DNA of 64,000 nt from JAPHSX01 sp039714395 (GCA_039714395.1 JBDLJH010000017.1:1-64000); one strand, 5' to 3'. Shown: positions 17,214-27,047, counted from the first letter of the stretch. The notes: generated from the letters alone by a model not told the origin. Translations and numbers: made by a program.

Positions 17214-17549
17214 ATGGCTAAGATGTTAGATTCATTGCGAGACTGGAATGCCGAGTCGTTTGAGCAAACATTTAAGAGTGAAATGGAAGGCTTCAGAAAG
17301 GATGTTTTACCTTTGGATGATGTGATCGATGACGGTAACACCGTATATGACGGAGATTTGGGCGTAACGGTCATTGAGTTTGCTGAGGGCGATCAGTTTA
17401 TTGAGGTGCGTGCGGGGGTCTATTTCGCCGAGATTGTTTCCTGTTGTAGCTGTGGAGAGAGCCCGCCTATTGACGAGGCGTATTGTGAAATGAACGTGCG
17501 TATCAATAAGTCAACAGCCGAGGCAGAGTTTGCGGTCATTAAGGACTAA
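17214..17549 (+). CDS. hypothetical acidic protein with CxCG motif
   Basis: 111 residues, not recognised. It is strongly acidic, without a signal peptide or membrane helix. A cluster CCSCGESPP near residue 79, with a later Cys in DEAYCEMNV, could bind zinc. The predicted fold is mostly beta after a helical N-terminus (MLDSLRDWNAESFEQTF). It lies 60 bp after the DUF1456 gene and 149 bp before the cyclic-nucleotide-binding gene. Weak ribosome site. Confidence 0.6.
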   Translation: MAKMLDSLRDWNAESFEQTFKSEMEGFRKDVLPLDDVIDDGNTVYDGDLGVTVIEFAEGDQFIEVRAGVYFAEIVSCCSCGESPPIDEAYCEMNVRINKSTAEAEFAVIKD

Positions 17550-17698
17550 TCGAGTAGTAATACATCTTGCCAGTGTAAACTGTACCAGTTTGTGATTTAT
17601 GGTTTGGCGAATAATGATGTATGTAATTTGCAGTGTGCTGCCATCTCAAAGTGCGCGTAGTATTAGTTAGTGTTGAGATAAGAAATCAAGGAGATAAC

Positions 17699-18718
17699 AT
17701 GGATGTGCGGTCGGGAATTCTAGATGTTCTAACCCGTAATGAATTTGAGAAAATCAAGGCGCTTGGTAGTGAGATTGAGTTTGATGCAGGGGAGGTGATA
17801 TTTTCCGAGGGAGAGAGTGCCAAGTGCATCTACGTCATTGATACTGGCATCGTCTCAATCTCTATCCGTAAATTTACCACTGAGGAAGAAGTTTGTAGGC
17901 TCGGTCAGGATGACTGTTTTGGTGAGATGGCTCTGCTTAATGATCAGTGCCGCAATGCCTCCGCAAAGGCCAATGTGAAGACGCGTCTATGTCGGGTGGA
18001 TAAGCAAGCCTTCCTTGGTTTGGTACAGAATGATAACAAACTCGCGGAGAAGATTAACTATTTAATGAGCGAGCGCTCCGAAGAGTTATTGCTGAGAGAG
18101 AGTCTGATTGATGTCACTGGTGTTAACCGAAAAAATTTGCATGTCAGCATAAAAGGAGATCCTTCCCTTCGAGAATCCACATTTACTCGTCAACGTTACA
18201 CCAGTGTTATCGATCCTATTCTCACAGAGTTGAAGTCAGTGCTGGTGGATTTGATGATTAACAGGAGTGTTTTCCAGGTGTTTGTCGGGTTTAATAATGG
18301 CGAGGTACGAACAAGCTCTATTTTCGATCCGTTTTGTGAGGCACTCCACCCAGCGAATAAACTGGTCGAGCCTGGATATATCGACCGTCATTTTCCACAT
18401 ATATCGTTCGCAAATAAGATTGATACGATAAATAATCTATTTAGTGCGGTGAGACAGGATCCAGGTTTTGATTCACTACCAGCTAATTTCAGGAAGTTGT
18501 ATGGCAGCTATTATGAGCAGTGGGAGCCAATTACACAGGATGAGATTACAAGCATAATTCTTCGTCTGCATGACCTTCGTGAACTCCCTGACTTCTATTT
18601 AAGAAACTTTGCTATTAACCTTACTAAGGGGGCTATTCGTATGCAGTTTAACTGTGATGGTACTCATATTGTGAGTCCCGATGATTATCAGCGATTTTTA
18701 GAAGAAAATCTTTGTTAA
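17699..18718 (+). CDS. cyclic-nucleotide-binding domain protein with unknown C-terminal domain
   Basis: 339 residues. Residues about 8-125 form a CNB domain with the expected pattern (EGESAKCIYVIDTGIVSISI, then DDCFGEMALLNDQCRNASA around the phosphate-binding cassette; here the usual RxA arginine is RNASA). No helix-turn-helix follows. Instead there is an about 200-residue domain with FQVFVGFNNGEVRTSS, PGYIDRHFPH and a late RMQFNCDGTHIVSP that I do not recognise. It is likely a cytoplasmic signalling protein whose output lies in that unknown half. ATG 17699 is preceded by AAGGAGATAAC, a strong site, so the upstream extension to 17633 is rejected. Confidence 0.8.
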   Translation: MDVRSGILDVLTRNEFEKIKALGSEIEFDAGEVIFSEGESAKCIYVIDTGIVSISIRKFTTEEEVCRLGQDDCFGEMALLNDQCRNASAKANVKTRLCRVDKQAFLGLVQNDNKLAEKINYLMSERSEELLLRESLIDVTGVNRKNLHVSIKGDPSLRESTFTRQRYTSVIDPILTELKSVLVDLMINRSVFQVFVGFNNGEVRTSSIFDPFCEALHPANKLVEPGYIDRHFPHISFANKIDTINNLFSAVRQDPGFDSLPANFRKLYGSYYEQWEPITQDEITSIILRLHDLRELPDFYLRNFAINLTKGAIRMQFNCDGTHIVSPDDYQRFLEENLC

Positions 18719-18952
18719 TGGAGGGTAAGTTATAGATGTCTTCCATGCCTGCGAATTCGACTAATGAGAATTAATGTATGTTTATTTGCTCGTGGAGATA
18801 ATGATATGAGCGATGCAGTCTACCGTTAGAGAGATAAGACTATGAGACTTTTAGCAGTATCAGAGCATTTTCTTTCGATCCGGCTTCACATCCCACTATA
18901 CCGCGTTACAATAGAATTTTCTTTTGTGCTGAAGGCGGAGTAATGCCATATA

Positions 18953-19717
18953 ATGACTATTGATACTTTGCTGCTTTCGCTGTTGATTGCGGTACTGATA
19001 GCACAGTTATTGCTACTCTATCGTTCGTTTTCGGCTACGAAAGGTCAGCGGAAGATCCAGGTGCAGATGCAACTGTCTGTTAAGGACGAGGTGCGTGGAC
19101 TGTTTAATCAGTTTGAGTCATATCAGTTCTTGCGTGACCGTTTGAATTTGCGTCAAGGCATGCCCTATACGCGTGACTGGTCGGCTAGTCCTGATTTTCT
19201 CAAGCTTATTGTCGAACATTGTCTGGAGGATAAGCCGGCCACGGTAGTGGAGTGTAGTAGCGGCCTCACTACGGTGATGCTGGCACGCTGTTGTGAACTT
19301 AATGGTGCTGGCGAGGTGATTAGCCTGGAGAATGGTGCGGGGTATGCTGCGAAGACACGCGAGCATGTTGCCCGTTACGGGCTGCAGCAACAGTCGACTG
19401 TGATCGATGCCCCACTACAGAGGTACGCAGTGGCAGGTACAGAGTATGATTGGTATGCCATCGAGGCGCTCCCTGACAAGGGCATCAATATGCTGGTAAT
19501 CGACGGGCCCCCCGGATTTATTCAGGAGCACTCCCGCTATCCCGCTCTGCCACTATTGTTCGATAAACTGGCTGATGGTTGCGTGATTTTTATGGATGAT
19601 GCAGCGCGGCCAGATGAAAAAGAGATTGTGAGGATGTGGCAGGCACAGTTCCCAGGGCTGGTGCACCGTTATGTCAATACCGAGCGTGGTTGTTCCATCT
19701 TAAGCATAAATAAGTAG
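18953..19717 (+). CDS. membrane-anchored class I SAM methyltransferase
   Basis: 254 residues. One N-terminal membrane helix (about 4-24), a short basic coil, then a Rossmann methyltransferase domain: TVVECSSGLTTVMLARCCE (motif I region), VISLENGAGYAAKT (motif II acid), NMLVIDGPPGF, and GCVIFMDDAAR. The layout is that of the Methyltransf_24 family, often found in glycan or lipid modification clusters. Motif I has Ser-Ser-Gly in place of the usual Gly-x-Gly, a known variant of this group. Substrate unknown; the catalytic domain should face the cytoplasm. GGAG lies twelve bases before the ATG, which is rather far. Confidence 0.75.
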   Translation: MTIDTLLLSLLIAVLIAQLLLLYRSFSATKGQRKIQVQMQLSVKDEVRGLFNQFESYQFLRDRLNLRQGMPYTRDWSASPDFLKLIVEHCLEDKPATVVECSSGLTTVMLARCCELNGAGEVISLENGAGYAAKTREHVARYGLQQQSTVIDAPLQRYAVAGTEYDWYAIEALPDKGINMLVIDGPPGFIQEHSRYPALPLLFDKLADGCVIFMDDAARPDEKEIVRMWQAQFPGLVHRYVNTERGCSILSINK

Positions 19718-19860
19718 TCAGGAGTTGTAATTATTCCGCAGGAATAGGCACACTGAAATGGATATACAGAGATGACGCTCTACTTTTTGTGTGAAAAACC
19801 GCACCCCTGAACAGACCTTAACTACTCCAAAAAAACGTAAACCAGAAAGCGGGCCTTACT

Positions 19861-19869
19861 TGCTATAAT
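19861..19869 (+). promoter_or_regulatory. extended -10 promoter of hybrid kinase gene
   Basis: TGCTATAAT is a perfect extended -10 (TGnTATAAT), 57 bp before the kinase start. No good -35 is visible, which is normal for extended -10 promoters. Confidence 0.55.
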
Positions 19870-19925
19870 CTCGCGTTAGATGCATGTGTTGCATCACCTG
19901 ACATACTATTAACAGGGAGGGATTC

Positions 19926-21824
19926 ATGGTTCATGTGAAAAACTGGAAGTGGAATTCTGAGGATGGTGCTGCCTGCTGCTCTGAAGAAACATCTCAAATA
20001 CTTGATTGTCCTTTCCAGCAAGTTACTAGTTTTGAACAGGTATTAAAACATATCCACCCGGAAGATAAGGAAGCAGTGATTCAGGTTGTAGAGGAATCTT
20101 TGCAATCTTCTGCCGACTGTAAAATTGAATACCGAATTGTTCGACCTGATGGGGATATACACTATATCTATTTTCAGGGCCATGTAACAGAATGGACAGG
20201 CAACAAACCTCTCAAGATAGCAGGTACGTTACGGGATATTACTGAACATAAACTGGCAGAGAAAAAGTTGGCTGAAAGTGAGACCAAGTTCCGGACGTTG
20301 TTCGAAGCTAGTAGCGATGCCATTATGTTGCTAGATGAACGGGGTTTTTTCGATTGTAATCCCGCCACAATAGAGATGTTTGGCTGTTCCGATGTAGAAG
20401 TATTCAGCAAACTGCATCCATCTGAGTTATCACCCCCAACACAGCCCGATGGTTCTCTGTCCGTTCAGGCGGCACAGCAGAAAATTGAACAGGCCTTTCG
20501 TGAAGGTCGTAACTTCTTTGAATGGATGCATTGGAGGTTTGATGACCACCGCGAATTTCCTGCCGAGGTTCTGCTCACTGCCATGAGGTTGGGTGAGCGT
20601 GATGTTCTACAGGCAGTAGTGCGAGATATTACCCAACGCAAGCAAGCCGAACAATCAATCATCATGGCAAAGGAGGCAGCAGAGTCTGCTACAAAAGCAA
20701 AATCAGAATTCCTGGCCAATATGAGTCACGAGATCCGCACTCCCATGAACGGTGTAGTATCAATGAGCCAGGTATTACTCGACAGCGGGCTTGATAAAAA
20801 ACAGCGGGAGTATGCCATGGCGATTACTCGCTCGGCGAGCAGCTTGGTTCTTATCCTCAATGATATCCTGGACTTGGCCAAGATCGAGTCACGTAAGATT
20901 GAGATTACTATGGCTAACTTCCCGATTGAAGACCTGGCGCAGCACTGCCTGGATCTCTTCCTACCATTGGCTGAAGAGAAGGGTCTTTCATTTTATAGCG
21001 AGATTGAGGTTGGTAGTTATACTCATGTATTTACCGATCTGACGCGCCTGATTCAGATTACTAGCAACCTGCTAAGTAATGCCGTGAAATTTACGGAGCA
21101 AGGTAGAATCCGCTTTACCATAAAGCTCAGGGAGCTTGAAGGGGAAAATTTATTGCTACGGGTTGAGGTAGAAGATAGTGGTGAGGGCATCCCTGCTGAA
21201 GAACAACAGCATATATTCGACCGATTTGTCCAGGTTAGTGATGGCTATTCCAAGCGTTATGCCGGGACTGGATTGGGCCTGACTATATCAAGTGAGCTGT
21301 TAAACCAGATGAAAGGTCGTATCTGGGTGACATCGGAGCTAGGTAAGGGTAGCTGTTTCTATTTTGAGGTACCGCTGAAAAGGGCGGAAATGGAGATAAA
21401 AACTGTTACGCTGAAGAGTGACATGCCTATTCTGAATGATCAGCATATCTTAGTAGTAGATGATGATGATATAGGCCGAATGGGAGCTGCACTATTACTA
21501 AGGAATAGGGGGTTTCAGGTTTCGACTGCGAACAATGGTAACCAAGCCATAGAATTGATTCGCAAAGAGACATTTGATGTTGTGCTAATGGATATCCATA
21601 TGCCTGAGTTGAACGGTATGGAAGTTACAAGGTGCATACGAGAAGATTCTGATCCTGACATTGCCCGGTTGCCTGTGATTGGCCTGACCGCAGCTGTACT
21701 TAAGGATGAACATCAGCTTTACCTTGAGTCCGGAATGAACTCTGTATTGGCAAAGCCATTGGACATTGAGAAAGTTAAAGCCGCTTTATTCGATATTCCA
21801 ATGCACAGTTATTCTGCACAATAA
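19926..21824 (+). CDS. PAS-PAS hybrid sensor histidine kinase with receiver
   Basis: 632 residues, no membrane helix, so a soluble sensor. A PAS_3-like domain (about 5-115, ending GTLRDITEHKLAEKKL), a second PAS (about 120-240, VVRDITQRKQAEQ), a HisKA dimer with phospho-His268 in MSHEIRTPMNG, an ATPase domain (N box SNLLSNAVKFT, G1 DSGEGI, G2 GTGLGLTIS) and a C-terminal receiver with Asp556 in DVVLMDIHMP and Lys in VLAKPLD. The kinase should relay internal signals through its receiver to an unknown phosphotransfer protein. No response regulator with a DNA-binding or enzymatic output is adjacent. GGGAGGG upstream supports the start. Confidence 0.92.
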   Translation: MVHVKNWKWNSEDGAACCSEETSQILDCPFQQVTSFEQVLKHIHPEDKEAVIQVVEESLQSSADCKIEYRIVRPDGDIHYIYFQGHVTEWTGNKPLKIAGTLRDITEHKLAEKKLAESETKFRTLFEASSDAIMLLDERGFFDCNPATIEMFGCSDVEVFSKLHPSELSPPTQPDGSLSVQAAQQKIEQAFREGRNFFEWMHWRFDDHREFPAEVLLTAMRLGERDVLQAVVRDITQRKQAEQSIIMAKEAAESATKAKSEFLANMSHEIRTPMNGVVSMSQVLLDSGLDKKQREYAMAITRSASSLVLILNDILDLAKIESRKIEITMANFPIEDLAQHCLDLFLPLAEEKGLSFYSEIEVGSYTHVFTDLTRLIQITSNLLSNAVKFTEQGRIRFTIKLRELEGENLLLRVEVEDSGEGIPAEEQQHIFDRFVQVSDGYSKRYAGTGLGLTISSELLNQMKGRIWVTSELGKGSCFYFEVPLKRAEMEIKTVTLKSDMPILNDQHILVVDDDDIGRMGAALLLRNRGFQVSTANNGNQAIELIRKETFDVVLMDIHMPELNGMEVTRCIREDSDPDIARLPVIGLTAAVLKDEHQLYLESGMNSVLAKPLDIEKVKAALFDIPMHSYSAQ

Positions 21825-22091
21825 TAGCTTGGTTATTCATCTCATTTACAGAAGCCATGGGCACGTAGCCTCCTGGCGGCTGATTCTAGCTAATACTGGT
21901 AGTTAAGTCAGCTGGTGGGTATGAAGCAGGGTAGATCTCTGCTGGGAAGCAAATAAGGACGGTTACACCTCTAGATTAATCTGTATAGACAAAAATGCAC
22001 TATACACAAACTTACATGCTACCAACAAAGGCCTATATTTGACTGAGTATTTCCTTATACTGGAGGAATACAGTTTAAAGATGAGGTCAGA

Positions 22092-24386
22092 ATGTCTGCT
22101 TCAGAGGATCACACACTTCACTACCGGCTGATGTTCTCCGAGAACCTGGCTGTCATGCTGCTTATCAATCCCGATGATGGCAGGATAATCGACGCTAGTA
22201 TGGGTGCTTGCCAATACTATGGGTACTCACTGTCCGATCTGACGACGATGAGCATCTTTGACATCAATGTCATGAGCAAAGATGAGATCGACGTCGAGAT
22301 GAAGCGAGCCAAGGAAGAATCAAAAAACCACTTCAACTTTAGCCACCGGCTTGCTTCGGGAGAAGTCCGCGACGTGGAAGTCTACTCCAATCCAATTCCC
22401 ATGGAGGGCCAGAAGTTTCTCTACTCAATTATCCACGACATTACCGAGCGCAAACAGGCGCAAGAGCAATACCGCCACCTCTTCGAACGAACTGGAACAG
22501 GGATGGCTGTGCTTGAGGCCGACGGTACCCTGTCATTGGTCAACCGCACATTCGCCCAGCTCGCAGAGGCTGACGAGTCAGAAATTATCGGTCACTCCTT
22601 CCTGGAATGGGTGGCTGAGGCGGATAAAGAACGGATGCAGGAATACCACCTGAAACGCCTTCATGGAGAGGATGCACCAGATAACTATGAATTTCAGTAT
22701 AAGACTCTAAAGGGTCACAGGGGTTGGGCGCTGCTGAACATCTCATTTTTTCCAAATTCTGGCAGAACCATGGTCTCTGCAATCAATATTACCGAGCGCA
22801 AGCAGGCAGAGCAAAAGTTGCAACAGGCAAATGTTGTTGTTGAGAGAAGTCCAGCAGTGCTCTTTCAGTGGAAAGCAACTAAGGGGTGGCCGGTAAAATT
22901 TGTTTCCAGAAATGTGAATCAATTTGGATATACAGCCGAGGAACTAATATCTGGTGGTGTCTCATTCATAGAAATTGTGCATCCTGATGATATTCAGAAA
23001 GTTGGCGAGGAGGTGGAAAAATATTCTAGTGCTGGAGTAGATGAATTCACTCAAGAATATCGTATTGTCTCGCCAACGGGGGAGATTTACTGGATTGATG
23101 ACCGTACTACGATTGAGAGAAATGCTGAAGGATATATCACTGGCTATCAAGGTGTTGTCATTGATATCACCGAACGCAAGCAAGCAGAGAAGGAAAAAGA
23201 ACAGCTACTAAATGAGCTTCTGCACTCTCAGAAGATGGAGTCACTCGGCCATCTAACTGGAGGGATCGCACACGAGTTTAACAATCTGCTAGGGGTTATC
23301 AACGGATTCACAGAGCTTGCAGTAACTAAGTGTATTAATAACGGAGATGAAAAACTTCTGGAATATATGCGTAGTATTGAGACTGCCAGTGGCCGTGCCA
23401 CCAAATTGGTTGCAGAAATGCTCGCTTTTGGTCGAAGCGAACAGGCCGACAATTTGCCACTAAATATATCTACTCTTATATTAGAAAACGTTAACACGCT
23501 ACGTTCAACTCTACCCAGCTCAATCGAAATAGAAACTAAAATTGATCCATATCTACCTAGTGTGCTGATGAATCCAACTCAGTTAAAACAAATATTGATG
23601 AATCTTTCTATCAATGCACGTGATGCAATGGATGGTGTGGGTAAATTAACCGTTCGACTGCATGAGCTTCATGGCTTAGATGCAGAGGACTCCGTATCAT
23701 ACAAACCTATTGGTGGAGACTGGGTTGAATTAAGTGTTAGCGATACAGGTTCAGGTATTGAACCTGAGATAATAAAAAACATCTTCAATCCATTCTTTAC
23801 AACCAAAGATGTTGGTATGGGAACGGGAATGGGGCTTTCTATCATTTACCGCATTATGGAAGACCACGATGGACATATCTTACTGGATAGCAAACCCGGA
23901 AAAGGGACTACCTTTCGCTTATTATTCCCCCCTATTCCAAATGAAATCACTGAGAAGAGTGATTTAACAGATGAGTTGTCAGAGATTCCTGTTGGAGATG
24001 GATCTGAAGTTTTAGTAGTTGATGATGAAGAGATGCTGGCTGTGTTTATATCAGAGTTAGTAAAAGAATATGGTTATAAATCACACTATGTTACTGATAG
24101 TATAGAAGCCTTAAATTTGTTTAAGGAGGATCCTGACCGGTTCTCTATCTTGATTACCGATCAAACCATGCCAAAAATAACGGGGAAGGAGCTGGTTGAT
24201 AAGTTGAAGACAATCCGCCCAGAACTACCTGTGATTATGTGTTCAGGCTATAGCGATAAAATTAATTCAGATGAGGCTTCTGAACTTGATTTCTCTTATA
24301 TCAGTAAACCTGTTGATGCTGGTGACATAATGAGAGAAATCTCAAATTTATTAGTTCAAAGAAATCAATTAGACAATGTTGACTGA
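22092..24386 (+). CDS. three-PAS hybrid sensor histidine kinase with receiver
   Basis: 764 residues, no membrane helix. Three PAS domains (about 8-125, 130-240 and 248-370), each ending in a DITERKQA-like PAC signature, then a HisKA-type domain with His394 in GGIAHEFNN, an ATPase domain (MNLSINARDAMD, DTGSGIEPEI, GMGTGMGLSI) and a receiver with Asp690 in ILITDQTMP and Lys in YISKPVD. The kinase core is of the GGIAHDFNN type (NtrB/FixL-like), unlike the 19926 kinase. The two genes are adjacent but 267 bp apart, so probably separate units. Signals and partners are unknown. Codons after about 23200 are more AT-rich, which hints at a domain-swap junction. Confidence 0.92.
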   Translation: MSASEDHTLHYRLMFSENLAVMLLINPDDGRIIDASMGACQYYGYSLSDLTTMSIFDINVMSKDEIDVEMKRAKEESKNHFNFSHRLASGEVRDVEVYSNPIPMEGQKFLYSIIHDITERKQAQEQYRHLFERTGTGMAVLEADGTLSLVNRTFAQLAEADESEIIGHSFLEWVAEADKERMQEYHLKRLHGEDAPDNYEFQYKTLKGHRGWALLNISFFPNSGRTMVSAINITERKQAEQKLQQANVVVERSPAVLFQWKATKGWPVKFVSRNVNQFGYTAEELISGGVSFIEIVHPDDIQKVGEEVEKYSSAGVDEFTQEYRIVSPTGEIYWIDDRTTIERNAEGYITGYQGVVIDITERKQAEKEKEQLLNELLHSQKMESLGHLTGGIAHEFNNLLGVINGFTELAVTKCINNGDEKLLEYMRSIETASGRATKLVAEMLAFGRSEQADNLPLNISTLILENVNTLRSTLPSSIEIETKIDPYLPSVLMNPTQLKQILMNLSINARDAMDGVGKLTVRLHELHGLDAEDSVSYKPIGGDWVELSVSDTGSGIEPEIIKNIFNPFFTTKDVGMGTGMGLSIIYRIMEDHDGHILLDSKPGKGTTFRLLFPPIPNEITEKSDLTDELSEIPVGDGSEVLVVDDEEMLAVFISELVKEYGYKSHYVTDSIEALNLFKEDPDRFSILITDQTMPKITGKELVDKLKTIRPELPVIMCSGYSDKINSDEASELDFSYISKPVDAGDIMREISNLLVQRNQLDNVD

Positions 24387-24730
24387 ATGTTGATTGCATC
24401 AGATGCGATATAAATGGATATCACTACGCAACCACTGACTCCTGATTAGGTTGGATTTATTAATTGTGTAAGTGGCCAATATTTTCGGTGGTAACTCAAA
24501 GATGGAGTTTTTCAACAGTATCTTCTAGAAGTGACTATAAGGCGAGTTATATCCAGGTTATAGGGGGGGTAAGGGTAGTTTCGATCCTGTGGCGGAAGCA
24601 AACGAATAGTGTTGTTTAAGTCAGGATTCGGTTGATGTCACCTCGCGTAGCAGAAATATAGCCGCAAGTAGCTAATTTGAGACTAAATACAGCCGAAAAA
24701 TTATTGTGGTGATGTTTTAATTTAGTGTAG
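24387..24730. other. intergenic between convergent genes
   Basis: 344 bp between convergent genes. No gene or clear terminator is seen. A 13-bp direct repeat GTAGCTAATTTGA occurs at about 24666 and 24725. Confidence 0.5.
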
Positions 24731-25264
24731 CTAATTTGACGCGTTATGGCAGGTCTCCCATTCTGCCAGTGCCGCTTCCAAATCTCCTTCGGCACCGATC
24801 TGTAGCCAGAAGCTAGTAAAGTCCTCTTTGGCATGTTCCAGCTGGAACGGCATCCTCATGGATTTGTCCTTCAGGAAGTGTTCGATATTTGCCTCGACGG
24901 TATCGAGGTAGTCGAGTGCAACTACATGAGCTGTTGGCGTAGCCTGCAACTCTAGTAAGATCCCCTCTCGATAGGCCTGCATGATGCCGAACTCGGCACG
25001 GCGTGCAAAGCTCTCAGCTGTCTGTTCACGATCACGGCTCAGGTGCACGTAGAAGGCATTATCACCATATTCTTTGTCCAGCCTGCCGAGCAACCAGCTT
25101 AGACGGTTGTCTGCCTCTATGTGATCGTGAGGATAGTTGAGGCGTTCACTTCCAATAACACCGCTACGTGATTCATGCAGTGCGCTGAAGTTGGTGATGT
25201 GCTGGCAGGCGCGGATGAAGGTGGTGGAGCCGCAGCGGCCGGTATTGAGAATAAAGACGTTCAC
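24731..25264 (-). CDS. P-loop sulfotransferase-like protein
   Basis: About 177 residues. The N-terminus FILNTGRCGSTTF (about 4-16) is the 5'-phosphosulfate-binding loop typical of sulfotransferases, which move sulfate from PAPS. A later HLSRDREQTAESFARR matches the 3'-phosphate-binding segment with its conserved Arg and Ser. Short for the superfamily, so the acceptor side is minimal. The GTG at 25264 overlaps the glycosyltransferase stop (GTGA); an earlier GTG at 25282 is possible. It is the last gene of a three-gene operon with a ThDP enzyme and a glycosyltransferase, suggesting sulfation of their product. Confidence 0.75.
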   Translation of the reverse strand: MNVFILNTGRCGSTTFIRACQHITNFSALHESRSGVIGSERLNYPHDHIEADNRLSWLLGRLDKEYGDNAFYVHLSRDREQTAESFARRAEFGIMQAYREGILLELQATPTAHVVALDYLDTVEANIEHFLKDKSMRMPFQLEHAKEDFTSFWLQIGAEGDLEAALAEWETCHNASN

Positions 25265-27033
25265 TGCAGTTGAGACTCCCACGTCTTACGGTCGTTGCGG
25301 TAATGAATAATGGCGTTAATGATATCGTGCCGGCGCTGTGCCTGATGTCCCGCTGAGTGAATCAGTTTGTAGCCGCTTGCCTCATCACCAAAGTTGAATT
25401 CCATATTGGTGACAAAGTGGCTAAACTCGGCGCGAGACTGAGACAGGGCCTCTGTTTGTTGCCACCACTGCTCGCTCTCTTCAAACAGTGACCTGAGGGC
25501 CGTTATCTTCTCCACGATCTGTTCGTGTTTGGTGGTGTAGTTACGCAGCATCTGCGCCTCGACCTCCTGCACTACAGACTCTACCTGCTTCGTTGTCAAC
25601 GATATGGCGGGGTAGCCCTGTGCAGTAAGTTGTTCCATGGAAAAGAGCATCACATCACCAAAGAACTGCCGTTCGAACTCAACAGATAGGTCGACACGTT
25701 GCTGCTTGCGATTAATGCCAGGGCGAAACTCTGAGTGGCCTATCTCATCCACTGTGCGCTTGTGAAGCATAGGCAGGTTGGCGGAGACAAATTTTTCACC
25801 TATTTCCGACTTTATGATGCGCCCAAGCACAGGGCCGGCCATCCGTAGTTTTAAAGTGGCGAAGGGGACGAAGTAGCGCAGCGCCTCGGCACGAAATATA
25901 TAGTTACCGGTGTAGATGGTACGCGCCGGGTTGATGGTGTCGGCAAGTAGCTGATGTTCGTAGTAGCTTTTGCGCGTTGGGTGCTCACCGTCGAAGAAGC
26001 GGTTCAGCTTGTGTGTAAAATCGGCAAAGCAGCTTGTGTGGTCATGTTCGCCAGTGATAGCACACTGGTAATTGAAGGTGTTTGTTTTTGTCTTGAAGCC
26101 AAACAGGTCAGCCATATCATGGTAGGCTGCATCGTCACTGTTTTGTACCTGATTGCCATGAAAGCTACAGGCACCATTGGCCCTGGTGTTGGCAATCAAG
26201 GAGAGGAAAGCAGTGACATCATCAAGAAAATTACTGGCCATCACGGAGGGGGAGACCGGCGGGTCACCTACTACCTTACCGGTGAGGATGGTGGTGTCAC
26301 GTTCTCTAAATATTTTGTCGAGCTGGTAGAAAAAATTAATGGCGTAGAGATTACGTTCCCCCGCTTCAGTCTGCACCTTGACCTGGAATTCCTGGTCGCT
26401 GTCGATAAAGTAGATGAGCGTATTGTCCCTGTTTGCAACCATCTCATTGAGTTTCAGGTAGGCGATGTTGCGCATCATCGAAGCGCCCTTGTGGTAGAAG
26501 GCATCGACCGGGTTATTGCCGATGATCGGTGTCAGCTGTGCACGCGTTTTATCATCGAGTTTGTCGAGCTGTGCCAGTTGCTCGCTCTGACCGAAGTAGA
26601 GGGTGGTGAGACCGCGATGGTCATAATCCGCTGCGATCTTGCGGTGGCGCTCAATGTTGTGTTGTTCCCGACTGTCGTCGGCGACGAGTACGGAGATCTT
26701 GCTGTAGTGTCCCTCTCTTTTGCCACCGTAGCCGAAGGTTTCACAAAGTCTGAGGGTGCTGCCCAGGCAGGCCTCCAGGTGTTGTGGACGGTCTGCTACC
26801 GGGATGACAATGATGAAGTTGTGAAGAGTCCTATCTTTGGCCCGGAGTTTCTCCAGCTCTACAAATAGTTGCTGATACTTTGTGAGTAGCTTGTTGTTAT
26901 CCGGGTGTTGCCACAGTTGATTTTCAGTCAGAGAGATGGCGTGGTGATAGATTGCCAGGCGTTTTTGCCTGTCGTTTTCGGTGTTGAGCTGTTGCCGCAG
27001 CTGCGCCAGTGTCACATCATAATTGTGGCTCAT
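25261..27033 (-). CDS. large family-2-like glycosyltransferase
   Basis: 590 residues. After about 70 residues of helical repeats comes a glycosyltransferase-A-like domain: FIIVIPVADRPQHLEACLGS, VLVADDSREQHN, then GASMMRNIAYLKL and the DxD-type LIYFIDSDQEF. The C-terminal third is helical and charged (IVEKITALRSLFEE). No membrane helix is seen, so it is cytoplasmic or peripheral. Donor and acceptor are unknown. It begins 14 bp after the ThDP gene ends and overlaps the sulfotransferase start, so the three act together. The length is well above a minimal GT2. Confidence 0.75.
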   Translation of the reverse strand: MSHNYDVTLAQLRQQLNTENDRQKRLAIYHHAISLTENQLWQHPDNNKLLTKYQQLFVELEKLRAKDRTLHNFIIVIPVADRPQHLEACLGSTLRLCETFGYGGKREGHYSKISVLVADDSREQHNIERHRKIAADYDHRGLTTLYFGQSEQLAQLDKLDDKTRAQLTPIIGNNPVDAFYHKGASMMRNIAYLKLNEMVANRDNTLIYFIDSDQEFQVKVQTEAGERNLYAINFFYQLDKIFRERDTTILTGKVVGDPPVSPSVMASNFLDDVTAFLSLIANTRANGACSFHGNQVQNSDDAAYHDMADLFGFKTKTNTFNYQCAITGEHDHTSCFADFTHKLNRFFDGEHPTRKSYYEHQLLADTINPARTIYTGNYIFRAEALRYFVPFATLKLRMAGPVLGRIIKSEIGEKFVSANLPMLHKRTVDEIGHSEFRPGINRKQQRVDLSVEFERQFFGDVMLFSMEQLTAQGYPAISLTTKQVESVVQEVEAQMLRNYTTKHEQIVEKITALRSLFEESEQWWQQTEALSQSRAEFSHFVTNMEFNFGDEASGYKLIHSAGHQAQRRHDIINAIIHYRNDRKTWESQLQ

Positions 27034-27047
27034 CGCTTATTTCTCGT

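Noticed and set aside
18842..18943. 33-codon frame before the membrane-anchored methyltransferase
   Set aside because: Start codon and spacing are ordinary and no coding pattern is evident; the overlap with the next gene's region is probably chance.
22034..22061. TTGACT...TATACT promoter before the second hybrid kinase
   Set aside because: The two hexamers are only 11 bp apart, too short for a sigma70 promoter.
25954..26868. long rightward open frame inside the glycosyltransferase gene
   Set aside because: It is the antisense shadow of a clear coding sequence and has no family pattern or ribosome site.
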